Below are positions 8,497 to 16,413 of a stretch of DNA of 64,000 nt, one piece after another (positions within the stretch are counted from its first letter, which is position 1; every line of letters begins with the position of its first letter). This DNA is from Sandaracinobacteroides sayramensis (GTDB lineage: Bacteria > Pseudomonadota > Alphaproteobacteria > Sphingomonadales > Sphingomonadaceae). The translations under genes and the position numbers were made by a program. Where the stretch lies: assembly GCF_022014495.1 (NCBI RefSeq), contig NZ_JAKLSQ010000007.1, forward strand, positions 226,111 through 290,110, written 5' to 3'. Under the pieces are notes generated by a model. It saw only the letters and a list, made by a program, of their open reading frames with translations, ran no database searches and was not told where the DNA came from.

Positions 8497-9399
8497 ATGA
8501 TCGAGAGACGGGAATTTCTGGCTGTGTCGGTGGCGCTGACGGCCGCTATGAAAGCAGAATGCGGCATGGCCGCGCCGAGGCAACGCTTCCACGCTGTCGA
8601 ACGCCTGCGTGAACTGGAAACCGGCGCAGCGCGGCTTGGTGTCTGCTTCCTCGACACCGCCACGCTCGAGCAGAGCGGGAACCGCATGGACGAGCATTTC
8701 GCCATGTGTTCGTCGTTCAAGCTGGCCTTGGTGGGCGCTTGCCTGCGCGAAGCCGACGCCGGCAGGTTAAACCTTGCGGAAATACTGCCCTATACTCAGG
8801 CCGATCTTCTCACATGGTCGCCAATAACCCGCGAGAATCTCCGCGAAGGCGGAATGAGCATCGCAGCCCTGGCCGAAGCGGCACAGATATTGAGCGACGG
8901 CACGGCAGCCAATCTGTTGGTCAGGCGGCTGGGCGGTCCTGCCGGAGTAACTGCGAAATTTCGCGGCATGGGGGACGTGGTGACGCGGCTCGATCGGTAT
9001 GAACCGATGTTGGGCATGGTCCTCTCCGCGGATTTGCGCGACACGACCACGCCGCTTGCCATGGCCCGGCTTGTCGGGCGTCTGACGACAGGCGACATTT
9101 TATCGCCAGCCTCGCGCCAAATTCTGCTTCAATGGATGGTGGATACCAAAACAGGTCCAAAGCGTATCCGCGCCGGCCTGCCTGCCGGCTGGCGGGTGGG
9201 CAATAAAACCGGAACCGGTCGCGACATCGGGATCACGAACAAGTGCAATGATGTCGCCATCATCTTTCCGCCGCACAGAGCCCCAGTCATTATATCGGCT
9301 TACTTCGACAGCGGGGAGTTTACCGACCAGGTCGAAGACCGGCATCAGGCGGTTTTGGCTGAAGTCGGGCGCATTGCAGCCGAATGGGCAATGGCCTAG
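8497..9399 (+). CDS. bla: Class A beta-lactamase
   Basis: This serine beta-lactamase of 300 residues has a twin-arginine signal (RREFLAVSVALTAA), so Tat export to the periplasm is predicted. The active-site motifs are CSSFK (nucleophile Ser72, Lys75; Ambler S70, K73), SDG at 133-135, EPMLG with the general base Glu169 (Ambler E166), and KTGTG at 237-241. Two positions are unusual. The canonical SDN reads SDG (Ambler N132G), and the Asn of ExxLN is Gly (N170G), as in GES-1-type enzymes. A Cys precedes the nucleophile as in class A carbapenemases, but no partner Cys is seen at Ambler 238. The start has CAGGAG upstream. The gene is divergent from ampR, which probably induces it. The stop lies 55 nt before the CRISPR array. 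Confidence 0.9.
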   Translation: MIERREFLAVSVALTAAMKAECGMAAPRQRFHAVERLRELETGAARLGVCFLDTATLEQSGNRMDEHFAMCSSFKLALVGACLREADAGRLNLAEILPYTQADLLTWSPITRENLREGGMSIAALAEAAQILSDGTAANLLVRRLGGPAGVTAKFRGMGDVVTRLDRYEPMLGMVLSADLRDTTTPLAMARLVGRLTTGDILSPASRQILLQWMVDTKTGPKRIRAGLPAGWRVGNKTGTGRDIGITNKCNDVAIIFPPHRAPVIISAYFDSGEFTDQVEDRHQAVLAEVGRIAAEWAMA

Positions 9400-9454
9400 C
9401 CACCTGGCGGAGAATGACCATGATTCCGTCGGCGAGCGCCATGTCGGTGGTGAA

Positions 9455-11326
9455 GTTGCCGCTGGACCGCCATCTCTGAACGACTATGCTGAACTTCGAC
9501 ATGCCGCGCACGCCGACCGCGTTGCCGCTGGACCGCGATCTCTGAACGACTATGCCATCGACGACATCGCAACTGTGGTGATCGAGTTGCCGCTGGACCG
9601 CGATCTCTGAACGACTATGCCATCGACGACATCGCAACTGTGGTGATCGAGTTGCCGCTGGACCGCGATCTCTGAACGACTATGCTGGCGCTGGGATGAT
9701 CAGATGTTTCCTTCGGTTGCCGCTGGACCGCGATCTCTGAACGACTATGCCAAGCTGAAGTAGAGCAAGATGATGTTCTGGTTGCCGCTGGACCGCGATC
9801 TCTGAACGACTATGCAACATGTTTCCGTTCGCGTCGCTTCGTGCTGTTGCCGCTGGACCGCGATCTCTGAACGACTATGCCCTTGGAGCCGTCGTCACGC
9901 TCCATTGGAGGTTGCCGCTGGACCGCGATCTCTGAACGACTATGCTCCCGCCTACGGAAACGAAGCGCCGTGACTGGTTGCCGCTGGACCGCGATCTCTG
10001 AACGACTATGCACTCGGGACCAAGCGTAAGTGTCACGAACCGTTGCCGCTGGACCGCGATCTCTGAACGACTATGCTGTGCCCTACGTCATGCGTTTCGC
10101 AGGTGTGTTGCCGCTGGACCGCGATCTCTGAACGACTATGCTTCGTCTCGGCCGTGGAGCCGCCCGGGATCAGTTGCCGCTGGACCGCGATCTCTGAACG
10201 ACTATGCTAATTCATGGCGACCGGCAAGGGGCCGCTGGGTTGCCGCTGGACCGCGATCTCTGAACGACTATGCTTTTCGATGAAGCGGATCACGCGCTGC
10301 CCGCGTTGCCGCTGGACCGCGATCTCTGAACGACTATGCTCTCCACGCCGATCATCCAGCAGGCGATTTCGTTGCCGCTGGACCGCGATCTCTGAACGAC
10401 TATGCTCGCCGACATCTTCGCCCATGGACACCACTTGTTGCCGCTGGACCGCGATCTCTGAACGACTATGCTCCAATAGTCATTGGTCGGCGGTCCCGAC
10501 AGTTGCCGCTGGACCGCGATCTCTGAACGACTATGCTTTTCCGCTTGCTTTCAGCTTGGCGTCGAACGTTGCCGCTGGACCGCGATCTCTGAACGACTAT
10601 GCTTTTCGGTGCGGACGGAGGCGGAATTCATGAGTTGCCGCTGGACCGCGATCTCTGAACGACTATGCTCCCGGAATTTCTCATAGCTGAGATAATCGAG
10701 TTGCCGCTGGACCGCGATCTCTGAACGACTATGCTGATGCTTACAAGGCCGTCGAGCGTCCTGCAGTTGCCGCTGGACCGCGATCTCTGAACGACTATGC
10801 TCATCGTTGGAATATCCTCGGGCGAGAGACAGTTGCCGCTGGACCGCGATCTCTGAACGACTATGCTTCCAGAACTTCGCGCACGTCGCACTGAAGGGTT
10901 GCCGCTGGACCGCGATCTCTGAACGACTATGCTATCTCGCTGCGCCCGTTTGCCGGCAATCGTGTTGCCGCTGGACCGCGATCTCTGAACGACTATGCTG
11001 CAGCAGCTCGAGCAGATGCGGCGAGAGCAGTTGCCGCTGGACCGCGATCTCTGAACGACTATGCTTCAGTCCGTGCCGTCCCGCCAGCCCCAGAGTTGCC
11101 GCTGGACCGCGATCTCTGAACGACTATGCTTCCACGGCTAACGACCCCGTCCTCTGGATGTTGCCGCTGGACCGCGATCTCTGAACGACTATGCTTCTCA
11201 TCCGGAACGTCTATGCGGCTCTCGCGTTGCCGCTGGACCGCGATCTCTGAACGACTATGCTCGCGAGGGGGATGGAAAAGGCCGAGCGGAGTTGCCGCTG
11301 GACCGCGATCTCTGAACGACTATGCT
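9455..11326 (+). CRISPR. Type II-C CRISPR array, 29 repeats and 28 spacers
   Basis: The 36-nt direct repeat begins GTTGCCGCTGG and ends ACGACTATGCT, with a period of 65 or 66 nt and spacers of 29-30 nt. Repeat starts run from 9455 to 11291. The first repeat has a G-to-C change in its middle (CCGCCATC instead of CCGCGATC). The last base of the repeat is not T in repeats 2, 3, 5, 6, 7 and 9, while all repeats from 10 onward keep TATGCT. Spacers 2 and 3 (starting 9557 and 9622) are identical. The orientation is inferred because the tracrRNA anti-repeat pairs with the 5' part of the repeat as read on the + strand. This makes the array convergent with cas9-cas1-cas2, as in Neisseria-type II-C loci. 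Each repeat carries a promoter-like TGGACC-N16-TATGCT. Confidence 0.98.
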
Positions 11327-11398
11327 AGATGTTCCATTATCTTATTGAATCTCAATGAATAATGTCGCATCCAGCATAGCCTGAAATGCTGCATATCC
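11327..11398. promoter_or_regulatory. Putative CRISPR leader (integration-end) between the array and cas2
   Basis: This 72-nt AT-rich segment lies between the last intact repeat and the cas2 stop. It contains an imperfect hairpin at 11335-11364 (CATTAT..ATTGA, a short loop, then TCAAT..ATAATG). Further on is a short repeat-like AGCATAG. The array end next to it has fully conserved repeats, while the opposite end shows decayed ones, so new spacers are probably added here. The exact leader function is inference. Confidence 0.55.
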
Positions 11399-11737
11399 TC
11401 AGAAAAGCGCAAGTTGATCGGGGTTTTTGCGTTGTCGTCGCCTATGCTGGCCTGAGAAGCGGACAATGTTTTCATATTGCCGATCCGTGAAAGTCAGAAT
11501 GTGGATATCGCCCTTTTCAGGCAGGTTTGCCTCGATTCTTCGGCAATATGCTTCATAATTTTCCTTGCCGTTGCAGAAACGAGCATAGACTGAAAACTGG
11601 CTTTTCTCAAAGCCTTCGTCCAGCAGATATTCCCGAAATCTGGTCGCCGCCCGCGATTGTTCGCGCGTGAGGACCGGAAGATCGAACATCACGAAAATCC
11701 ACATCAGGCGATACCCACTGAGCCGGGTCGCGCTCAC
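11399..11737 (-). CDS. cas2: CRISPR-associated endonuclease Cas2
   Basis: This adaptation protein of 112 residues forms the dimer that bridges two Cas1 dimers in the spacer integration complex. The ferredoxin-like core starts WIFVMFDLPVLTREQ, with the conserved Asp after MF. It continues through LLDEGFEKSQFSVYAR and ends HRRRQRKNPDQLALF. The GTG start at 11737 overlaps the cas1 stop (GTGA), so translation is coupled. An internal ATG at residue 12 is the alternative start. It is the last gene of the cas9-cas1-cas2 operon; no csn2 or cas4 is present, which fits subtype II-C. Confidence 0.96.
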   Translation of the reverse strand: MSATRLSGYRLMWIFVMFDLPVLTREQSRAATRFREYLLDEGFEKSQFSVYARFCNGKENYEAYCRRIEANLPEKGDIHILTFTDRQYENIVRFSGQHRRRQRKNPDQLALF

Positions 11738-12663
11738 GGCTCGACCAGAAGCGAATCAAGCCCCGCAAGTTCGAGAGCCGAGGGTGGCGCCGGAATCCAG
11801 AGGTCGGTCGCCCGGCCGCTCTGAAAGGCGCCGGCGAGCGTCTGGCAGAGACGCGTCACCGCGTTGGTCAGCGTGGTCGTTCCGGATTCACCCGGCAGGT
11901 CCAGCGCAATCAACCGGGCGAAAGCGCGTTTGGCTCCAGGAGTGACGGTGGCTGTCCCTGCAGCCAGAAGCCGAAGCGCCAGCAGATCGACCAGCGGCCG
12001 GAAAGGCTCGATCACATCGTCCGCAAGCGCGAAGGCATTGCCGCGATTTGCATGGTGCACGCCAATGGAAGGATGCAGTCCGGCCGCGACCACGGCTCGC
12101 GCGCAAAGCGAGCGCAGGATGGTATACCCATAATTCAGCAAGGCGTTCGTTCCGTCTGCGCCCCGATCGCGGCGGAAATCCTCGCCCATAAGCAGCGGCC
12201 AGTAGCGCCGCGCAGCCTGAGCCTCGACATTGTCCGGATCCCCCGAACCGACGCGGCGTGCCAGGAGATTGAAAGGCTCATGGTTTTTCCCGGCAGCCGC
12301 CAGAGCCGCGCCTTGCCAGCGGATCTTCGCCACCACAAGCCGCCGCCAAAGCTGCTTTGAAAGCGGGCGTCCTGCCTCCCATTGCGCGCGCATGCGCCCG
12401 TTCTGCGCGTGATGGCCATCGAGCGGCAGGCAGACGGCGACCGGGGCATGGTTGCTGCCGCACAGCAGCAGGATCGCCCCGCGCTCGGCAAGCGCGACGA
12501 CAAGATTGGTCGACCAGGTGACTCCATGCGCGTGCACGATCACTGCCGCGATGTCGTCAAGCGGCACGCGCCCGACTTCGACACGATCTTCGGCCACGAC
12601 CAGAAAGCCGCGATGCGCGGACAGGTGGCGGCCATCGGTGGCGATGTCGACAATCCGCTCCAC
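11734..12663 (-). CDS. cas1: CRISPR-associated endonuclease/integrase Cas1 (type II)
   Basis: Cas1 inserts new spacers at the leader end of the array. It has 309 residues. The predicted metal ligands are Glu147 in NVEAQAARRYWP, His203 or His204 in IGVHHANRGN, and Glu219 in DDVIEPFRP, which is the usual E-H-E set. The GTG start at 12663 was chosen because the conserved N-terminus (VERIVDIATDGRHLS) begins there and GGAG lies 8 nt upstream. It also follows the cas9 stop by 5 nt. The longer open frame upstream reads through cas9 in another frame and is not coding. Confidence 0.95.
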   Translation of the reverse strand: MERIVDIATDGRHLSAHRGFLVVAEDRVEVGRVPLDDIAAVIVHAHGVTWSTNLVVALAERGAILLLCGSNHAPVAVCLPLDGHHAQNGRMRAQWEAGRPLSKQLWRRLVVAKIRWQGAALAAAGKNHEPFNLLARRVGSGDPDNVEAQAARRYWPLLMGEDFRRDRGADGTNALLNYGYTILRSLCARAVVAAGLHPSIGVHHANRGNAFALADDVIEPFRPLVDLLALRLLAAGTATVTPGAKRAFARLIALDLPGESGTTTLTNAVTRLCQTLAGAFQSGRATDLWIPAPPSALELAGLDSLLVEP

Positions 12664-12668
12664 GCTTC

Positions 12669-15600
12669 TTACTCCACCCTTTTCCGCCGCGTGGCGCGGC
12701 GGGCGGTGCGCGCCGGAAAGCCGGGATCCCGCACCCGGCCGATTTCGTCCACACCCACCTTTCGCGCGCGCGCCCTTTTCAGCCCGCCCGCAGTCGGGGC
12801 GATATATTTGAACGGATCCTGGTCGTTCGAGGCGGAGTCGCGCCGTTTCAGATCGCCTGCCTCGTTCGGCGCGGCGAGCGTCACCTGGCCGCTCTGGCCA
12901 AATTTCACGACGCGCATCAGCCGGCGCTCGCCGCCATCCGGCTCGATGGCGATGATGTCGTCCTGATGCAGGCTCAGCACGCGCCGGGCGGCGGGGTGCG
13001 GGCGGGGCCGCTCGCCAGGCTGATGCGCGTCGAACATCGAGACGACGTCGGAGAGCCATTTCCCATCCGGCAGTTCCCACACGTCATAGCGATAATTGGA
13101 ATCGCCTTTGTAGCCCTTGTAGGCCCGGCCCGTTGCATCACGAATCGGGATCACCGTCAGCGGCTCGGTCAATCGCACGCGGCGAATGCCGCGAAACTGC
13201 AGCGGGCCCGTGCGGGAAAAGCGGACGAGCGCCTGCTCGAAAGCCTTGTCTGCAAGCCCCGCCGTCGCGCCATGGAGGGCGACGCGCAAATCCGGGTCGC
13301 GGATCGCCGCCACGTCTGCGGGCTTGAGGCTGCCAAGCGGCTTGCGGCGCACGACGATCGAATTGCCTTTGGCGTCCGTCTCGCCGGTCAGTCCATAGGC
13401 GGTGTCGTTGTGGAGGCGTCCGGCAGTCGAGCCATTGCCATGGCCGGCCGTACCATGATCCGGGCGATGGCTGACGACGATTCCGCGCACGACCTCCGCC
13501 ACCTCATCGCGGAAACCGTCCCAGGGGGCGGGGATATGGATGCGCTCGCGGCCTTCCTGCCCCTCCAGGCCGGAGGCGCGGGCAATGGCGTTGAGCATGC
13601 CGCGGTCGACGATGGCGACGACAATCGCATCGATGGCATGGTGGCGGTGATCGAGCCGGTTCTTGGGCTGGTCGCCGCCGGCATAGTTATGATCGGGCAG
13701 CAGATCGTTTAGGCCCAGCTTGCGGCGGACCATTTCGGTCAACCGGCCGGGGGAAACCCACACCTTGCCGCTGCCTTCGCCGGTTTCGGGATAAAGCGAA
13801 GACAGATAATCGCGCGCCAGCCGCGAGAGATACTGCGTATCGACCAGTTGCCGGGCGAGGAAGCCGCCATCGGCGGAGAAGCGCGCCATCGAATCGGGCT
13901 CGAAGCGCCAGCGCTTGCCGCGCGGCAGGCGGGAGGCGCGCTCGGCGATTTCGGCCCATTGCGCCGTGCCGCCCCAGGCCTCCCAGGGTGAACGCTTGCG
14001 TTTGAAGCGGTTGGCCTGTGCGATGCAGACCAGCTTGTTGCCGTTGCTGTCGTCCAGTGTAGCGGTGAAGGGCAGGATATGGTCTATCTCGACCGCGCCG
14101 GGCCTGAACAGCATATCGATCGAAATCTGTTCGCCGGAGTAGATGCAGCGGCGATCGAGGCAGTTCCCCGGATTGAGTTCTTCCCACAGCTTCAGCAACG
14201 CGCGGTTGGCACCGGTGTCGGGCTGGCCGATCTCCGCCAGCTTTGCCGAGCGCTTTTCCGCCGCCAGTCGGTTCTCGTTATTCTCGCGGTTGTGGCGCTT
14301 CTTTTCCTCGTCGGTCAGCTTCAGCTCGCGCGCCAGCTCGATCGCGATCTCGGCGGGCGGCCCGAAACGCTCGATCAGCCTGTTCACCGTGCGCCGAAGC
14401 TGATTGAGCCCGATATGCACGGTTGGGTTGGTCAACTTCCCAAGCCGCTTTTCCTCCGGATGGTCGGGGTTGCCGCTGCCCGGCATCACATGGCGATCGA
14501 GCACAGCGCCATAATAGGGCAGGCTCTGGCGAATCTCTCCGGTGCGGAAATCGCTGTGGTGCAGCCCCAGCCGTTCGACCGCCTCGCTGTAGACGACCAC
14601 CCGCCCATCGCCATCGCGTTCATGGGTGAGCGCATCGATCAGCCCGCGGGTGACGCTCTCGCCGAAGCGGCCATGCCCTTGGGGAAGGCGCGCGGCGGCG
14701 ATCGCCTTCGTCGCCTCTGGCGGCAGATCATGCGCCTCGGCGACCCAGTCGCGAAAAGCCGCGACATCCGCATCGCTCTCCGCCGCTTCCAGCCGTTCGA
14801 CGATCGCATATTGCGCCTCGAACGACAGGTGAGCCCAGCGCGTGCCAAAGCGGGTTTTGCCGCCCATTACCGCGGCGACTTCATCGCCTTTCAGCTTCGT
14901 GCGATTCTCGCTTTCCTTGTTGAAGCGCGCATCCTCGTCGAGACGGAGCGTCTTGCGCAGCGTTTCGAAGCTGACTTCGGCCTTGTCCTTCAGTTTCAGC
15001 ACCAGAAGGTCTCGCTGTTCCGGCGTCAGCCGCTCAGCCACCTTTCCCGCGCGGACGATCCTGAGCGCGTTCACTTCCTCCAGCAGCCGGCGGCGCTGGA
15101 ACAAAGGATGCGCCTTTGCCAGCCGCGTCTCGCCGTTGCCGAAGGTGCAGGTGCCGATCTGAGGCGTTTTTAGCGGGCGCTGGTGGAACAGAATTTCGAA
15201 CAGCCGGTCATGAACCTCTGGCGTCAGAACCTCGGGATGGTGCGGCGCCTGCGCGGCCCAGATCGCGTCGAATTCCTCTTCGATCAGCGCGCGGCCGGGG
15301 TAGAAATCATAGCCCATGCCCTTGGCAACCGCGCCTTCCTCCGGGCGCAGCCGGGTGCGAACCGACAGCCCCTCCGGATACTCCTCCGTCCCCTGACGGC
15401 GGCCGTGCAGCCATTCCCCGAACGTCCGGGCGCCGCTGTCGGCGATGGCGGCCACCAGCCGATCGACGCCAACCGCTATCTTGCCGGAATCGTCGTCGGG
15501 CCGATCGGCCTTGCGGTTGGATTTGAAGCCGCGCCGCTGGTTCAGATGCCAGACCGCCCGGCCAAGGTGCGGCAACGGTAGCGCCTCGTCCAGCGCGCGG

Positions 15601-15911
15601 GCCCGCAGGGCGAACGGATCGAGTGTATTCAGCGCCTTGCGCTCGGCTTCGTCGGCTGGAAACAGCCCGTCCGCCACCAGATATTTCATCAGCGCGCGCT
15701 GACGCTGCAAAAAACGATCGCGGCGCCGACGCGTGGCGCGGGCATCGCGGCGGTTGACTGCGAGTGACGCGCCGGACTTCGGCTCGCGTCCGTCGGAAAA
15801 GATACGGGAGCCGGCTGCGAGAATGCGACCTGGCGCGCCATCTGCATTTAGTTGGATCGCCGCCCACCCGAGCGAGTTGGTGCCAACATCTGCCCCCAAA
15901 CGCCAATACAT
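12669..15911 (-). CDS. cas9: CRISPR RNA-guided endonuclease Cas9, subtype II-C
   Basis: This is the dual-RNA-guided DNA endonuclease, 1080 residues long, the compact size typical of II-C (close to the Neisseria enzyme). RuvC-I lies at the N-terminus (LGADVGTNSLGW, Asp8). An arginine-rich bridge helix follows (NRRDARATRRRRDRFLQRQ). RuvC-II is in AEIAIELAREL (Glu525). The HNH centre is EIDHILPF (His611, with Asn634 in the same domain). RuvC-III is in LDHRHHAIDA (His757/His758 and Asp761). All catalytic residues are present, so both strands should be cut. The ATG at 15911 has AGGGGAAG upstream. It heads the cas9-cas1-cas2 operon; the 235 nt between it and the tracrRNA promoter are AT-rich and hold a GTAATTAC element but no gene. 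Confidence 0.98.
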   Translation of the reverse strand: MYWRLGADVGTNSLGWAAIQLNADGAPGRILAAGSRIFSDGREPKSGASLAVNRRDARATRRRRDRFLQRQRALMKYLVADGLFPADEAERKALNTLDPFALRARALDEALPLPHLGRAVWHLNQRRGFKSNRKADRPDDDSGKIAVGVDRLVAAIADSGARTFGEWLHGRRQGTEEYPEGLSVRTRLRPEEGAVAKGMGYDFYPGRALIEEEFDAIWAAQAPHHPEVLTPEVHDRLFEILFHQRPLKTPQIGTCTFGNGETRLAKAHPLFQRRRLLEEVNALRIVRAGKVAERLTPEQRDLLVLKLKDKAEVSFETLRKTLRLDEDARFNKESENRTKLKGDEVAAVMGGKTRFGTRWAHLSFEAQYAIVERLEAAESDADVAAFRDWVAEAHDLPPEATKAIAAARLPQGHGRFGESVTRGLIDALTHERDGDGRVVVYSEAVERLGLHHSDFRTGEIRQSLPYYGAVLDRHVMPGSGNPDHPEEKRLGKLTNPTVHIGLNQLRRTVNRLIERFGPPAEIAIELARELKLTDEEKKRHNRENNENRLAAEKRSAKLAEIGQPDTGANRALLKLWEELNPGNCLDRRCIYSGEQISIDMLFRPGAVEIDHILPFTATLDDSNGNKLVCIAQANRFKRKRSPWEAWGGTAQWAEIAERASRLPRGKRWRFEPDSMARFSADGGFLARQLVDTQYLSRLARDYLSSLYPETGEGSGKVWVSPGRLTEMVRRKLGLNDLLPDHNYAGGDQPKNRLDHRHHAIDAIVVAIVDRGMLNAIARASGLEGQEGRERIHIPAPWDGFRDEVAEVVRGIVVSHRPDHGTAGHGNGSTAGRLHNDTAYGLTGETDAKGNSIVVRRKPLGSLKPADVAAIRDPDLRVALHGATAGLADKAFEQALVRFSRTGPLQFRGIRRVRLTEPLTVIPIRDATGRAYKGYKGDSNYRYDVWELPDGKWLSDVVSMFDAHQPGERPRPHPAARRVLSLHQDDIIAIEPDGGERRLMRVVKFGQSGQVTLAAPNEAGDLKRRDSASNDQDPFKYIAPTAGGLKRARARKVGVDEIGRVRDPGFPARTARRATRRKRVE

Positions 15912-16146
15912 GATTCGTTACTTCCCCTTTCAGCCATGATCATTCGTTTCAATTACATAATCAAGGTCGTAATTACGTAAACGCCCACCCACACGATGAC
16001 AGTTATGGATTTACAATAAATGAGATCTGAGCATAGACTGATTTGATTAAAACTCCTTCCATAAGAGACGAAGTGAATCGAGAGGACATCTGTCGGTTCA
16101 ACCATTCGATTACAACCATGTTATGTCGATGACGGTCGATTACGGC

Positions 16147-16175
16147 TTGACCGAGGGTGGCATGAAAGCTATTTT
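16147..16175 (+). promoter_or_regulatory. Predicted sigma-70 promoter of the tracrRNA
   Basis: TTGACC at 16147-16152 and TATTTT at 16170-16175 are separated by 17 nt, an excellent match to a housekeeping promoter. Transcription is expected to start near 16181-16183, just where the anti-repeat begins. Confidence 0.7.
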
Positions 16176-16180
16176 GAATT

Positions 16181-16257
16181 TTCAGAGATCGCGATCTGGC
16201 GGCTAACAAGTGTCAGTACGCACCAGATAAGGCCAGCGCCACGGCGCTGGCCTTTTT
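16181..16257 (+). ncRNA. tracrRNA of the type II-C CRISPR-Cas system
   Basis: This trans-activating RNA pairs with the crRNA repeat, guides RNase III processing and docks the guide to Cas9. The anti-repeat spans about 16181-16207 (TTCAGAGATCGCG, then CTGGCGGCTAAC). It pairs with repeat positions 1-26: three base pairs at the end, a one-nucleotide U bulge in the tracrRNA, then an almost continuous duplex with one internal C-A mismatch. A single-stranded nexus-like tail of about 23 nt follows, then a strong GC hairpin with a T run. The predicted length of about 77 nt makes it compact. It is on the + strand, divergent from cas9. Confidence 0.88.
16231..16257 (+). terminator. Rho-independent terminator of the tracrRNA
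   Basis: GGCCAGCG and CGCTGGCC form an 8-bp or longer stem around a small loop, directly followed by TTTTT at 16253-16257. The hairpin is also likely to be the 3' structural element bound by Cas9. Confidence 0.9.
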
Positions 16258-16413
16258 GGCTTCTGGATACCGTTCTGAGCAGATTCGCCACCTAGGCGCA
16301 GTATGTATTTGAGGCGAGTGACAATCATCGTCCATATAACGTGCCTGCCTCTCAGCAGACAGGGAGTGTCAGCTATCGCCATGCCTCGACACTCAATCTG
16401 ATCAGCGCCCCTT

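Noticed and set aside
10214..10686. Open frames through the CRISPR array that look like a repeat protein (CRWTAISERLC units)
   Set aside because: They are translations of the 36-nt repeat plus spacers. The period is 65-66 nt and frames shift with spacer length; there is no start site or domain.
9455..11326. Possible self-targeting spacers against this window
   Set aside because: Reading the 28 spacers against the window by eye gave no match. An exact search of the whole genome and phage databases would be needed to settle it.
12664..13080. N-terminal extension of cas1 to 13080
   Set aside because: This part overlaps the cas9 3' end in another frame and is compositionally antisense-like; the Cas1 fold starts at the GTG at 12663.
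11583..16040. 13-nt identity GAGCATAGACTGA in cas2 (11583) and upstream of cas9 (about 16028), partly similar to the repeat end
   Set aside because: Shared 13-mers are expected many times by chance in 64 kb. There is no flanking similarity to the repeat and no pairing role.
16003..16209. 68-codon minus-strand frame over the tracrRNA and cas9 upstream region
   Set aside because: It overlaps the tracrRNA promoter and anti-repeat, has no domain, and its length is expected by chance in this AT-richer stretch.
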